This document shows positions 38,325 to 47,276 of a stretch of DNA of 64,000 bases, piece after piece. The translations under genes and the position numbers were made by a program. Position 1 is the stretch's first letter; every line of letters begins with the position of its first letter. A model generated the notes under the pieces. It had not been told where the DNA came from. It worked only from the letters and a program-made list of their open reading frames with translations, and made no database searches. The stretch comes from Mesobacillus boroniphilus (lineage in GTDB: Bacteria; Bacillota; Bacilli; Bacillales; Cytobacillaceae), in NCBI RefSeq assembly GCF_018424685.1, contig NZ_QTKX01000002.1, positions 372,001-436,000 on the forward strand, in the 5' to 3' direction.

Positions 38325-38523
38325 GGGTCTCTCCTTTACTGCCTAATTGGCTCTTAGCGAAAGGTGCGATACCTTCGTCAGTTCTTTATTATGCTTTTGC
38401 AGAGGATAATATGAATGATCTCCTATATTATCCAGTAGCATTAAAAGATAATATCATACAATAATTAGTGAAATCAGTTATGAAATCCTTCTTCTGGAAG
38501 TTTGTTTTCGTTTGCGGCAAACA

Positions 38524-38566
38524 AAAAAGCAGTGTGTTTCTTTATAGAAATCACACTGCTTTTATT
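38524..38566 (-). terminator. terminator of the PHP/Ugp-like operon
   Basis: AAAAGCAGTGTG pairs with CACACTGCTTTT, beyond the stop at 38594 of the leftward operon. Confidence 0.75.
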
Positions 38567-38593
38567 GTTGTTTTATGGAGTAATCGTTCCTTT

Positions 38594-40060
38594 TTACACA
38601 TTGAACCTTGAAGCTGTCATCAATTCTCCCCAGGTTGCAATGGAAGGGTTTTTTTCGCCGGAATATACAGGGTTTGCAAATGCCAGTAGCTTCCCGTCCT
38701 GGTCCCGGATTTCAAAGCGCAGCCAGTTCCACTCGTCTTTACTCCATGAAAAAGCTTCACTTATTTTTCCGCCAGCCGCAACTTTCTTTTCCGTACCGTT
38801 AAGGATCCAGCGGATATAAGCACCTTCCGGAATTCCGCTGCCAGTTATTTCATAAGTGAAGTCGATGGTGTCCTGAGTACCATAATCGGATAAGTCGCTG
38901 CCAGGCAGGGCGGTTAAACTATCCACCTTCACATGGCATTCGAGCACAAGCCCACGGGATACATAGACGCTGCCCTTTCTGACACCAGATAGAATCGAGT
39001 CCGCAGAGAGTCCATCCGCGAAAACATAGGTGGCTGGGTCGCCGATGACTGAAGGTGGACCTTGCTTTTCGTAGCTTTCATCTGGACGCAAATGGGAATC
39101 TGATCCGCCAATACCATAAATGCGGTGCCCGTCATTCCATAAGGTATCCCATAAGGTCAATGCTTTCTCGGTCGCCTTTGGGTTGTCTTTATAGGTCGGG
39201 TCATTCCAGATTTCGATGACATCCACGGCAGAAAGGAGAGTCTCTTTAAATTGCCATTCCCATGGCTTCAACATAGGGTGATTGATGCTGACGATCGCGC
39301 CAGCTTCTTTTGTCTCGGCCAGGATCCGATTCATTCCTGCCTCTGTCTCCATGCCGCCGTCTTCACAGGTTGGACGCCAATCGATCCATTTTGTCAACCC
39401 GAGGGCATTGAAGTGGCCCTTTGAAGAGGTGATTTCAACACCAGGGATCGTAAGCATATCGTCTTTCAGCCATTTAGTTGGAAGGATGTTATGGTCAGTA
39501 GCCGCGAAATAGTCCAGTCCCATTTTTTTCGCCTGATCCATGCCTTCCGCCGGCTTCATTTTTCCATCGGATTCTGTTGTATGTGTATGGAAATCTCCTT
39601 TGTACCAGCGCTGTTCCGTCTTTAGCACTTTTGAACGGTCGTATAGGTTCAAAAACGTTCCAGATCCATCACTTCCGTCCGTCCAGGCTTCATACTCATC
39701 CAGAATGCTGATGGCATTACTCTGGCCGCATTCAAAGGAAAAATTATACGCAGGCGCTGCTTTATAAGTTGCCGCAAGAATCTCTAGTTTCCATTCGCCT
39801 TCTAAAATACGGCCGGGAACAGAAGAGAAGCTTGTTTCCATTGGATTGGATGATATCAGGATTTCCTTTGGCTCGTTAATATATAGGGACTGTACGCGGA
39901 GCTGTTTGCCAGGGTCCCATATAAACAGTGAATACCAGCCTTTTTTCGTGAAAGAAACTGAAAGCTTCATCCAATCATAGTCTGAATCTAAATAGAATGA
40001 TGTAGAAGAAAACGGCGCATCCACTACGCCGTTCCCAACTCCGATTAAGGATGTTTTCAT
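38594..40060 (-). CDS. PHP-domain phosphoesterase, CehA/McbA family
   Basis: The 488-residue protein has an N-terminal beta-rich domain and a PHP metallohydrolase domain beginning near residue 150 (GDFHTHTTESDGK, AATDHN, GVEITSSKGHFNALG, SINHPML, GGSDSH). No signal peptide is visible, so it should be cytoplasmic. It is the last gene of a leftward operon with a UgpBAE-like importer; a role in splitting imported glycerophosphodiesters, replacing UgpQ, is inferred. AGGAGG precedes the ATG. Confidence 0.82.
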   Translation of the reverse strand: MKTSLIGVGNGVVDAPFSSTSFYLDSDYDWMKLSVSFTKKGWYSLFIWDPGKQLRVQSLYINEPKEILISSNPMETSFSSVPGRILEGEWKLEILAATYKAAPAYNFSFECGQSNAISILDEYEAWTDGSDGSGTFLNLYDRSKVLKTEQRWYKGDFHTHTTESDGKMKPAEGMDQAKKMGLDYFAATDHNILPTKWLKDDMLTIPGVEITSSKGHFNALGLTKWIDWRPTCEDGGMETEAGMNRILAETKEAGAIVSINHPMLKPWEWQFKETLLSAVDVIEIWNDPTYKDNPKATEKALTLWDTLWNDGHRIYGIGGSDSHLRPDESYEKQGPPSVIGDPATYVFADGLSADSILSGVRKGSVYVSRGLVLECHVKVDSLTALPGSDLSDYGTQDTIDFTYEITGSGIPEGAYIRWILNGTEKKVAAGGKISEAFSWSKDEWNWLRFEIRDQDGKLLAFANPVYSGEKNPSIATWGELMTASRFNV

Positions 40061-40072
40061 ATGTTCCTCCTG

Positions 40073-41368
40073 TTATTTTAAAATCTTGTCCAGTTCTCTC
40101 TGTGCTTCCTTTTTCGCTTCCTTCAGTGCTTCCTCAGCTGATTTTCCTTCGATTTCTACTTTATCGGCAGCTTTGTCCAAAGCATCATAAATCTTTCCGC
40201 CTGTTGGATCAACGAAAGGTGGAGTGGCAATCTCAGCCTGCTGCAATGGAACAGTTATTTGCGGATTCGTTTCAGCGAATTCCTTGTATGCTGACACATC
40301 CTTCGCAGACTTCCTTACAGGAATGTAGCCTGTGTTGATCGACCACTCAGCTGTTTTTTCAGCACTTGTGAAAAACTTCAGCCATTTGAATGCTGCTTTT
40401 TGTTGTTCTTCGCTTGCCATGGCAGGAATTGCCGCTACCATTGCACCTGCATGCGGTGCAGCGTCATGTCCATCCCAGCCAGGCTGTGGATGTGCAGAAA
40501 CTAGGTTGAAATCAAGATCGCCCTGGTCACCGCTTGATCCGGTATATCCAGCTGCTTTACCTTGCATAACATCGTCAATGGTTTTATACCAATACTCCCA
40601 GCCCTGGCCTCCGTGGTGAATGGACATTGTTTCGTCTTCATGGATTGCTTTACGGAAGAACTCCCATGCCTCGATCCACTCAGGAGAATCGATCATGACT
40701 TCCTTGCCGTCTTCGCTCAAATACTGGCCGCCATTGCTCAATGCAGCATCAATCAGATTATCGGCACCATACATAGGCTCCCAGCCAAAGATTCCTTCTT
40801 TTTCTTTGATTTGTTTTGCTGCTTCAGCAAGAGACTCCCAAGTATTCAAAACATCTGGTGAGATCCCGTGCTTTTCAAAGATATCCTTGCGGTAATACAT
40901 TACCTGTGTTGTGCCGTAAAGCGGAAGGGCATATTGTTTTCCATCAATAGTACCTTGTCCATAAAATGCTTCGACAAAGTCTTCTGTGTTAAAATCTTCA
41001 TCGTTTTCGATAAATGAATCCATCGGAGCCAGTGTGCCTTTTTTCGCGAAGGCGTTCATTGGATCATTTTGCAGAAGGACTGCTCCAGGTACTTTCTTTG
41101 CGGCTACTGCAGCCTGGAATTTCTGGACGGTCTCATCGTACGCACCCTGAGCGACACCAATGACTTTTACCTCATCCTGGCTTTCGTTGAATTCCTTGAT
41201 TGCGTTTTCGACACCTTCCCCGAGCTTGCCGCCCAGGCCATACCAAAATTCGATTTCTACTTTTCCGTCAGTGGATTTTGAACTAGTGTTGCTGCTGGAG
41301 CAGCCGGCCAGCAATGAGAAGAGCATGGCCAAAATGGTTAACATGATAATTGATGTTTTCTTTTTCAT
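40073..41368 (-). CDS. ABC transporter solute-binding lipoprotein, UgpB-like
   Basis: The 431-residue protein has a lipobox LLAGCSS and a family 1 binding-protein fold. IEFWYGLGGKLGE near the mature start resembles UgpB, which binds glycerol-3-phosphate and glycerophosphodiesters. AAAGGAG precedes the ATG. A sugar ligand cannot be excluded. Confidence 0.85.
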   Translation of the reverse strand: MKKKTSIIMLTILAMLFSLLAGCSSSNTSSKSTDGKVEIEFWYGLGGKLGEGVENAIKEFNESQDEVKVIGVAQGAYDETVQKFQAAVAAKKVPGAVLLQNDPMNAFAKKGTLAPMDSFIENDEDFNTEDFVEAFYGQGTIDGKQYALPLYGTTQVMYYRKDIFEKHGISPDVLNTWESLAEAAKQIKEKEGIFGWEPMYGADNLIDAALSNGGQYLSEDGKEVMIDSPEWIEAWEFFRKAIHEDETMSIHHGGQGWEYWYKTIDDVMQGKAAGYTGSSGDQGDLDFNLVSAHPQPGWDGHDAAPHAGAMVAAIPAMASEEQQKAAFKWLKFFTSAEKTAEWSINTGYIPVRKSAKDVSAYKEFAETNPQITVPLQQAEIATPPFVDPTGGKIYDALDKAADKVEIEGKSAEEALKEAKKEAQRELDKILK

Positions 41369-41389
41369 TCGAATAGCTCCTTTAATGTT

Positions 41390-42226
41390 TTATCCTTTTA
41401 AACCTTGATCACTGATACCTGAGATGAACCATTTTTGGGCGAAAGCGAACAGCAGCAGCAACGGTATGACCGCAAATGAACTGGCTGCCATGATGAGTGG
41501 CCACTGGATGCCATATGCGCCTTCTTGTATGAAAAACTGACGCAGCCCTGTTGTGACCAGCTGTTTTTCTTCGCTGTTCAAAATTAGGGTCGGCCAAAGA
41601 TAACTATTGTAGTTTTGCACAAAGCTGATCAGGACGAAGGTTAAAAATGTTGGTTTGGATAGTGGGTAGATGACTTTCCATAAAATCCGCCAATGGCTGG
41701 CTCCGTCCATTTTGGCGGCTTCGACCAGCTCCTTCGGTATTTGCATGAATGCCTGACGGAACAAGAATATCCCCAGGACACTGACCGCATTTGAAAAAAT
41801 CAAACCTTTGTGCGTATCGAGCAGATTCCAGTCGGCAAGAATGACGTAGCTTGGTACATATGTCGCTGCAGCAGGTAGCATGTAAGTAAGCATGACGATT
41901 GCAAACAGAAGATTTTTCCCCTTGAACCTGAAGTGTGTAAAAGCATAGGCAATCAAAGCTGAATTCACGACCTGTATCGCAACGATGGCGATGGCTGTAT
42001 ACGCACTGTTGAAGATATACTGTCCGAAGGGGGCAAGCTGCCATGCGTCTATAAAGTTATGCCACATAGGGGTCTCCGGCCAAAGTGTAGGTGGAAACTG
42101 GAAGATCTCTTCCTTTGTTTTAAGTGCGCTCACAACCATCCACAGGAATGGGAAAATCATGACAAAGCTAAAAAGCAGCAAGAAGAAATGTTTAGTTGTA
42201 TACGTGAATAATTGCTTCATTTTCAC
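41390..42226 (-). CDS. ABC transporter permease, UgpE/MalG type
   Basis: The 278-residue protein has six predicted membrane helices and the EAA loop ELVEAAKMDGASHWRILWKVIYPL. It pairs with the permease at 42247. The start is either the GTG at 42226 or the ATG at 42220; neither has a strong ribosome binding site. Confidence 0.9.
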   Translation of the reverse strand: MKMKQLFTYTTKHFFLLLFSFVMIFPFLWMVVSALKTKEEIFQFPPTLWPETPMWHNFIDAWQLAPFGQYIFNSAYTAIAIVAIQVVNSALIAYAFTHFRFKGKNLLFAIVMLTYMLPAAATYVPSYVILADWNLLDTHKGLIFSNAVSVLGIFLFRQAFMQIPKELVEAAKMDGASHWRILWKVIYPLSKPTFLTFVLISFVQNYNSYLWPTLILNSEEKQLVTTGLRQFFIQEGAYGIQWPLIMAASSFAVIPLLLLFAFAQKWFISGISDQGLKG

Positions 42227-42246
42227 TTCGCATCAAATCCTTTTAT

Positions 42247-43176
42247 TTATTCGTAGTGGACCCATTTCCGTGAAAACATGAACTGCAGCAGGGAAAGGGA
42301 TGCAGTCAGGATCACCAAAACTGTAGCGACGGCAGTGGCTTGTCCCATGTTGAACTGTTCGAATGCAGATTGATAGTACATGTACAGTATCGTTCTTGTG
42401 CTGCCGGCAGGTCCGCCCTGGGTCAATACCTGGATTTGGTCATATGCCTGTAGTGCGTCGACTGCTGTGATGATCACTAGGAACAGTGTTGTCGGTGAAA
42501 TCAGCGGCAGAGTTACATTCAGGAACTTCTGCCACGAAGAGGCGCCATCAAGTGCTGCAGCTTCATAAAGGGATTCCGGTACTTTTTTTAGTGCATTCAA
42601 ATAAAAAATCATGCACCAGCCAAGTCCTTTCCAAATGGTGACGATGATGACAGCAGGCATAGCCCAGGTGGTGCTGCTCGTCCATTCAAGTGCGGGAAGG
42701 TTGACTGCAGTGAGGAGCCAGTTGGCAAGCCCGATCTGTGGTTCGTAAATCCAGGACCAGACTATCGAAACAGCAACTGCCGGAGTGACCCAAGGCGAGA
42801 AAATCAGAGTACGGTAAAAGCCCATGCCCTTCTGTTTCTTGACAACCAGCATGGCAAGCAGCAGTCCGCCAAAAACAGAGGGCACCACCACTCCGACGCT
42901 AAAATACAGCGTATTCCAGAGAACACCATAAAATAGGGGGTTTGTCATTAAGTCAGCATAATTCGAGAAACCCACAAAATTGTATTCTGTGCTCATATAA
43001 TCCCAATCTGTAAAACTTATGTACAGAGAATAAAGCATAGGATAAATCCAGAATATGGTAAGAGGCGTGAGAGCGGGCAATATAAATAGCCACAGGGTGA
43101 GAGGGAACTTTATCCGTCTTCTCGCACCTTTCTCCTTGGTGATGATGGCCCTGATTTCAGTTACAAGGGTATTCAT
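42247..43176 (-). CDS. ABC transporter permease, UgpA/MalF type
   Basis: The 309-residue protein has six membrane helices and the EAA loop SLYEAAALDGASSWQKFLNVTLPL. It is the first gene of the operon. The frame opens at a GTG (43185), but TTGGAG is spaced eight bases from the ATG at 43176. No ATPase gene is present, so a shared MsmX/UgpC-type ATPase elsewhere must energise the importer. Confidence 0.9.
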   Translation of the reverse strand: MNTLVTEIRAIITKEKGARRRIKFPLTLWLFILPALTPLTIFWIYPMLYSLYISFTDWDYMSTEYNFVGFSNYADLMTNPLFYGVLWNTLYFSVGVVVPSVFGGLLLAMLVVKKQKGMGFYRTLIFSPWVTPAVAVSIVWSWIYEPQIGLANWLLTAVNLPALEWTSSTTWAMPAVIIVTIWKGLGWCMIFYLNALKKVPESLYEAAALDGASSWQKFLNVTLPLISPTTLFLVIITAVDALQAYDQIQVLTQGGPAGSTRTILYMYYQSAFEQFNMGQATAVATVLVILTASLSLLQFMFSRKWVHYE

Positions 43177-43222
43177 AACAATCACTCCAATTATTGAATC
43201 ATCAATGGGTAAAATAGTTCAT

Positions 43223-43240
43223 AAATTGAACGTTCAATTT
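43223..43240. promoter_or_regulatory. 18-base perfect palindrome upstream of the Ugp-like operon
   Basis: AAATTGAACGTTCAATTT is fully self-complementary and ends 47 bases upstream of the first start codon. A dimeric repressor site is likely; the regulator is not encoded next to it. Confidence 0.55.
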
Positions 43241-43430
43241 TTGAATGTAAATAAATAGTATCAGCTATCCAATTTTTTGTAAACGAAAATTAGAAAATTT
43301 AGATAGAAAATGTCGAAGTTTGTTAGAAATGGAGTTTGAGAGATTTACAATCAATCTCTTTGCTACGTTATTTTTTTAGAAATTTGGGTAAATAGTAACT
43401 AACATAACCCAAAGAAGGCAGGGATCAGTT

Positions 43431-43703
43431 ATGAGTAATGACAAGAAGCCAAATTATTATAAAAAGGACATGGACGCAAACGTGAATCTGTATCTTGATG
43501 CAATTAATGAATTTGATAATACTGATGCCATCCTGAACAGGGCAACAACAAGATACACGGAGCCTGCGGAGAAAATCATTGAAAAAGTCCAAAAGGAATT
43601 TCTTGAGAAAAGACGCAAGTCAGAAATTGACCAGGCCCTCGCAAATAGGGATGAGGAACGATTCATGTTATTGACATCGAAAAACTGGAAGGATGCATTT
43701 TAA
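43431..43703 (+). CDS. IDEAL-domain protein
   Basis: The 90-residue acidic/charged protein ends with EKRRKSEIDQALANRDEERF, which matches the short IDEAL motif found in Bacillales proteins. The motif mediates protein contacts; the cellular role here is unknown. It is monocistronic. Confidence 0.75.
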   Translation: MSNDKKPNYYKKDMDANVNLYLDAINEFDNTDAILNRATTRYTEPAEKIIEKVQKEFLEKRRKSEIDQALANRDEERFMLLTSKNWKDAF

Positions 43704-43731
43704 TTGACAAAAGATATTAAAGTGAAAGCCT

Positions 43732-43775
43732 AAAAGCCTGAAACCGAGTCGTACTCGCTGGTTTCAGGCTTTTTG
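43732..43775 (+). terminator. terminator of the IDEAL gene
   Basis: AAAGCCTGAAACC pairs with GGTTTCAGGCTTTTT. Confidence 0.88.
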
Positions 43776-43915
43776 TGGTTTAAGGTTCCGTTTTTTTATA
43801 TTGATTATTGCTCTTCGTATAATCTGGCATCTGCCTGCTTCACGGAACTAACCATGCTGGCTTGAGACCACACTTGCAACCGGGTGAGATGGCAACGAGA
43901 TTTTTGGCATGCGCC

Positions 43916-44407
43916 CTAGTCCATGATTGTGAGCAGGTCATGTTGCAATTTTTCTTTCGCTCCTTTTCGCCACTGTTTGACGGCTGATAGGGAGACGTTT
44001 TCTTTTTGGGCGATTTCCCGGACGGAGAGAAATTCCAGGCAGGTATACAGTACCCATTTTGTTTCTTTTTCGGTAAGCCCCTGGCAATAGCTAAGCAGGA
44101 ATTCAGTTTCTAACGGAGCGACTGGGCTCTGATCCACTACTGTTTCCCAGAATTCTTCTTTTGGGTGAACACTCCTTTCAATATGCCTGTTGCTCCTTTC
44201 CATCTCCTGGAGAATCCTGCCTCTAATGAATGAATACGCATAATTGCTGAAATCTCCTTTTGCTGGATCGAATGAAAGTGTAGCTTCCCATAGGCTGACA
44301 AAACCAACATGAAGAAAGTCCTCTTTGTTTTTGTAAATATGAAGAGAACGGATGATTTTATGAATCATCGGTTCATATTGACTGGCTAGCTGTTCAAAGC
44401 TTTCCAT
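43916..44407 (-). CDS. sigma-70 family RNA polymerase sigma factor
   Basis: The 163-residue protein has a region 2 (about residues 8-75: DFLHVGFVSLWEATLSFDPAKGDFSNYAYSFI in two parts) and a region 4 helix-turn-helix (SVREIAQKENVSLSAVKQWRKGAKEKL). No anti-sigma gene is adjacent. Three AAAA/AAAT-N5-TTTT boxes lie upstream and the neighbouring divergent gene is ComK-like, so a competence or stationary-phase link is possible but unproven. Confidence 0.82.
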   Translation of the reverse strand: MESFEQLASQYEPMIHKIIRSLHIYKNKEDFLHVGFVSLWEATLSFDPAKGDFSNYAYSFIRGRILQEMERSNRHIERSVHPKEEFWETVVDQSPVAPLETEFLLSYCQGLTEKETKWVLYTCLEFLSVREIAQKENVSLSAVKQWRKGAKEKLQHDLLTIMD

Positions 44408-44832
44408 CTGCGAACCCTTTCAAGGAGCGCGCGTTCCAAAGTATTCCCGGGTACCTTTACCATACTGCCAAATGACGGATTAGAGCCAATTCACAAAAAT
44501 CAATTTTCAGGGATGGAAATGCCATTTTTAGTGTGTTTTTAGCTTTAAATTTCATTTTTGTCGAGGTAGTTTCCTTTTTCAAAGGAAAGGAGTAAGAAAA
44601 CAATAAAATTTGTGAACGTTTTGAGGCAAACTCAGAAAAAAATTTATATTGAATGTTACCACTATATAGGTCTAAATAACTAGTTGCAAAAAACTCAAAA
44701 AGGTTGTTTCTTCATTAAAAAACCCCATAGTTTCTAAAGAGAAATTTAATATTATAGTAAAAAAGTGAAAATTTAGCAATATTTATGAGCTGAAGCGAAT
44801 AGTAAAAGAAAAATGTTTTCTGAAAATACAGA

Positions 44833-44862
44833 TTTACTTTTAATTAGGTAGATTACTATAAT
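44833..44862 (+). promoter_or_regulatory. sigma-A type promoter of the ComK-like gene
   Basis: TTTACT and a perfect TATAAT box with an 18-base spacer, about 185 bases upstream of the start codon. Confidence 0.55.
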
Positions 44863-44987
44863 ATACCTGTAGGGGTTATGTTTAATTCCTAAATGCTGAT
44901 GCCGAGGTGATGTGTATAGAATGGAAGAAACACAAAAAAGCCCCCGGGAAAAATAGTCTGGCCGACCATTCCCGAGGACATGCTGTT

Positions 44988-45019
44988 GGGTATACCAACT
45001 ATGTTAGTATACCCTTTTT
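44988..45019 (+). terminator. terminator-like hairpin in the ComK-like leader
   Basis: GGGTATACCAAC pairs with GTTAGTATACCC (one mismatch), loop TAT, followed by TTTTT, only 28 bases before the start codon. It could attenuate expression. Confidence 0.6.
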
Positions 45020-45046
45020 GATGAATAAATCAATAGGAGTGGGAAA

Positions 45047-45595
45047 TTGAAGACTTTACAAGAATACTTAATTAATGAAAAAACGGTTCTGTTAACCGGC
45101 GAGTATGACGATTTTGGAAAGCTGTGCACCAGGGTCATTGAAGGCAGTGACACCTTCCTGGTAGCCTTGAAACCGATGCAAGTAATCAATAATACGCTTC
45201 AGCTGCTAGGGTCTAATTTTCATAGTGTTCGTGAAACTTCGAAGCAAATCCTGGGCGATGTCCATATGTGCCCAATCAAGGTAAATTGCAACTTGGGAAT
45301 CTGGCTGTTTCCAACCAAGTCCCATAATAATGAATTTTGTGTATGGTTCTCACTTATGCATGTAAAAAAGACTAAACCGCTTGGGATCAGAAGGACTGAA
45401 GTATATTTAAGCTATCATCATACCTTTATAATTGAAATGAAGGAGTCATCCTTTAACCATAAACGACAGAAAGCCGAAGACTTGAGGGAGGCCATGCTGA
45501 AAAACACACAGAGTCCGCTCACTTTTTACCTGGAGCCTAGAAAAGGATTCTGTATATGTGAAGATGAAGGCCGGAACCCTTATAAAATTAAATAG
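45047..45595 (+). CDS. comK: ComK-family competence transcription factor
   Basis: The 182-residue protein is close to ComK length (about 190). The segment LVALKPMQVINNTLQLLGSN and the following GIWLFPT and CVWFSLMHVKK match the conserved core of ComK (KPLQIVD, FLFPT, CGWISHVHVK). ComK activates DNA-uptake genes through AT-rich boxes. The TTG start follows AGGAG at seven bases. Some Bacillaceae carry two ComK paralogues, so this may not be the master competence regulator. Confidence 0.82.
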   Translation: MKTLQEYLINEKTVLLTGEYDDFGKLCTRVIEGSDTFLVALKPMQVINNTLQLLGSNFHSVRETSKQILGDVHMCPIKVNCNLGIWLFPTKSHNNEFCVWFSLMHVKKTKPLGIRRTEVYLSYHHTFIIEMKESSFNHKRQKAEDLREAMLKNTQSPLTFYLEPRKGFCICEDEGRNPYKIK

Positions 45596-45606
45596 ATAAA
45601 ATCATG

Positions 45607-45652
45607 CGCCTGTTCCTGCCTCGTCATTGCCCAGGGAGCAGGCTTTTTTATT
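45607..45652 (+). terminator. terminator of the ComK-like gene
   Basis: GCCTGTTCCTG pairs imperfectly with CAGGGAGCAGGC, followed by TTTTTT. Confidence 0.7.
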
Positions 45653-45818
45653 AGAGACACAATGTCAAGTGTCAAAAGGATGGGTGCGAGCCAGGATTGG
45701 AGACTTACAATATAATGTCGAACCTTCCCCATTTTTGGTGACTAGTTACCCATTCTTTTTATGCTCTCTTAAATTAAAATAAAAAAAAAGAGGCTAATAG
45801 AATGGAGGGAAAGATGGC

Positions 45819-47168
45819 TTGATGGAAAGATTGAGTGGATGGCTGCTTGCGGGAATTCTAATGATAGCTGTTGGTTCATTTGTGCCGGAAGCTGCTGCAG
45901 CAAGTGATGGCTGGGTGGAAAAGGGTGGCCAGCACTATTATTATGTAGATAATGAGCCGGTAAAAGGCTGGTATTTGACAGGTGGAGCCTGGTATTATTT
46001 TGATCTCGAATCGGGTGCGAGGCTGACAGGCTGGCTTGAAGAAAATGGGACATGGTTTTACTTAAAAAGCAATGGTGCAATGCACACAGGTTGGCTGTCC
46101 TATGGCGGGAAATGGTATTTCCTGCAGAAAAATGGAGCAATGAAGACTGGCTGGCTCTATGTATCTTCTAAATGGTATTACCTGATGGATGATGGCTCCA
46201 TGAAAACGGGCTGGCTAAGAGAAAATAATAGCTGGTATTTTTTGAAGAGCGATGGTGCAATGCAGGCCGGCTGGCTGGATCAGGCAGGCAAAAGGTACTT
46301 CCTTGAAAACAATGGTGCGATGAAGACGGGCTGGCTGCTCTATTTGAATAAATGGTATTACTTCAATGGTACAGGTGCGATGCAGAAAGGCTGGCTGAAA
46401 GAAAGCGGAGAATGGTACTATCTTGATTCGAATGGCGTCATGAAGACAGGCTGGCTTTTGTATAATAACCAGTGGTATTACTTGAATCGCAGCGGAAAGA
46501 TGGAGACGGGCTGGGTATGGTTTGGGCAAGAGTGGAATTATTTCACCAAGAACGGCATCTGGGTAAAGAACACCGTTGTGGATGAGATGGAGACAATTTG
46601 GGAGCATGACCAGCTGATTCTCGTTACCGCAGCCAACTATGACAGCAATAAAGCGAAAATCAGGACATTTGAAAAGGTAGATGGCAAATGGTACGAAAGG
46701 TTGAATGTCTCAGGTTATTTAGGAAAGTATGGATTTGCTGATGTGATGAGGGAAGGCGGCAAGGAATCCCCGAGAGGCAAATATTCAATTGGAACAGCCT
46801 TTGGACGATTCGTGAATCCTGGCACAAAGCTTCCATACCGCAAAATCACGAGTGATGACGTCTGGGTCGATGATTCAGCATCCCCGCTGTATAACACATG
46901 GCAAAAAGCATCCGCCAATAATGGCCAGTGGAACAGTGCGGAAAAAATGGACATACCATTATATAACTATGGATTTGTAATTAATTACAATACAGAAAAA
47001 CGAGTACCCGGCGCCGGTTCAGCAATCTTCTTCCATGTAGGAGATAATTACACCCTGGGCTGCACGGCAACACCACAAAATTACGTGCTTTCCATCCTCA
47101 GATGGCTCGATCCGGCAAAGAACCCGGTCATCATACAGGCACCAGAGGGTGAATTAGGAGAGTACTAG
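45819..47168 (+). CDS. secreted L,D-transpeptidase-like protein with choline-binding-type repeats
   Basis: The 449-residue protein has a signal peptide (WLLAGILMIAVGSFVPEAAAA), about ten 20-21-residue wall-binding repeats (KWYFLQKNGAMKTGW) to residue 245, and a C-terminal domain with RGKYSIGTAFGR and FFHVGDNYTLGCTA. The His...GC pattern resembles the catalytic motif of YkuD-type L,D-transpeptidases, although the spacing is shorter than in the classic HxxxxxxxxxxxxxxSHGC form. GGAGGG precedes the TTG at 45819 by ten bases; the ATG at 45822 is possible. Confidence 0.8.
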   Translation: MMERLSGWLLAGILMIAVGSFVPEAAAASDGWVEKGGQHYYYVDNEPVKGWYLTGGAWYYFDLESGARLTGWLEENGTWFYLKSNGAMHTGWLSYGGKWYFLQKNGAMKTGWLYVSSKWYYLMDDGSMKTGWLRENNSWYFLKSDGAMQAGWLDQAGKRYFLENNGAMKTGWLLYLNKWYYFNGTGAMQKGWLKESGEWYYLDSNGVMKTGWLLYNNQWYYLNRSGKMETGWVWFGQEWNYFTKNGIWVKNTVVDEMETIWEHDQLILVTAANYDSNKAKIRTFEKVDGKWYERLNVSGYLGKYGFADVMREGGKESPRGKYSIGTAFGRFVNPGTKLPYRKITSDDVWVDDSASPLYNTWQKASANNGQWNSAEKMDIPLYNYGFVINYNTEKRVPGAGSAIFFHVGDNYTLGCTATPQNYVLSILRWLDPAKNPVIIQAPEGELGEY

Positions 47169-47178
47169 ATTTTAACCT

Positions 47179-47215
47179 GTTAAAAAGCTGATTTCCAATG
47201 GGAAATCAGCTTTTT
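47179..47215 (+). terminator. terminator of the transpeptidase gene
   Basis: AAAAAGCTGATTTCC pairs with GGAAATCAGCTTTTTT. Confidence 0.9.
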
Positions 47216-47276
47216 TATTCATTTTTGTCATTTTAAAAAATACATATAAAGTAATGTCGCTGCTTAGGAGGTATAT

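Larger units (their letters stand above)
44408..45046. promoter_or_regulatory. long divergent regulatory region, sigma factor / ComK-like gene
   Basis: About 640 bases without an established gene. AT boxes lie at 44495, 44517 and 44547, a promoter at 44833-44862, and two hairpins at 44942-44977 and 44988-45019. Confidence 0.6.

Noticed and set aside
44910..45050. 46-codon frame ending on the ComK-like start codon as a gene
   Set aside because: GAGG is only two bases from its ATG and it spans two stable hairpins; reported only as part of the leader observation.
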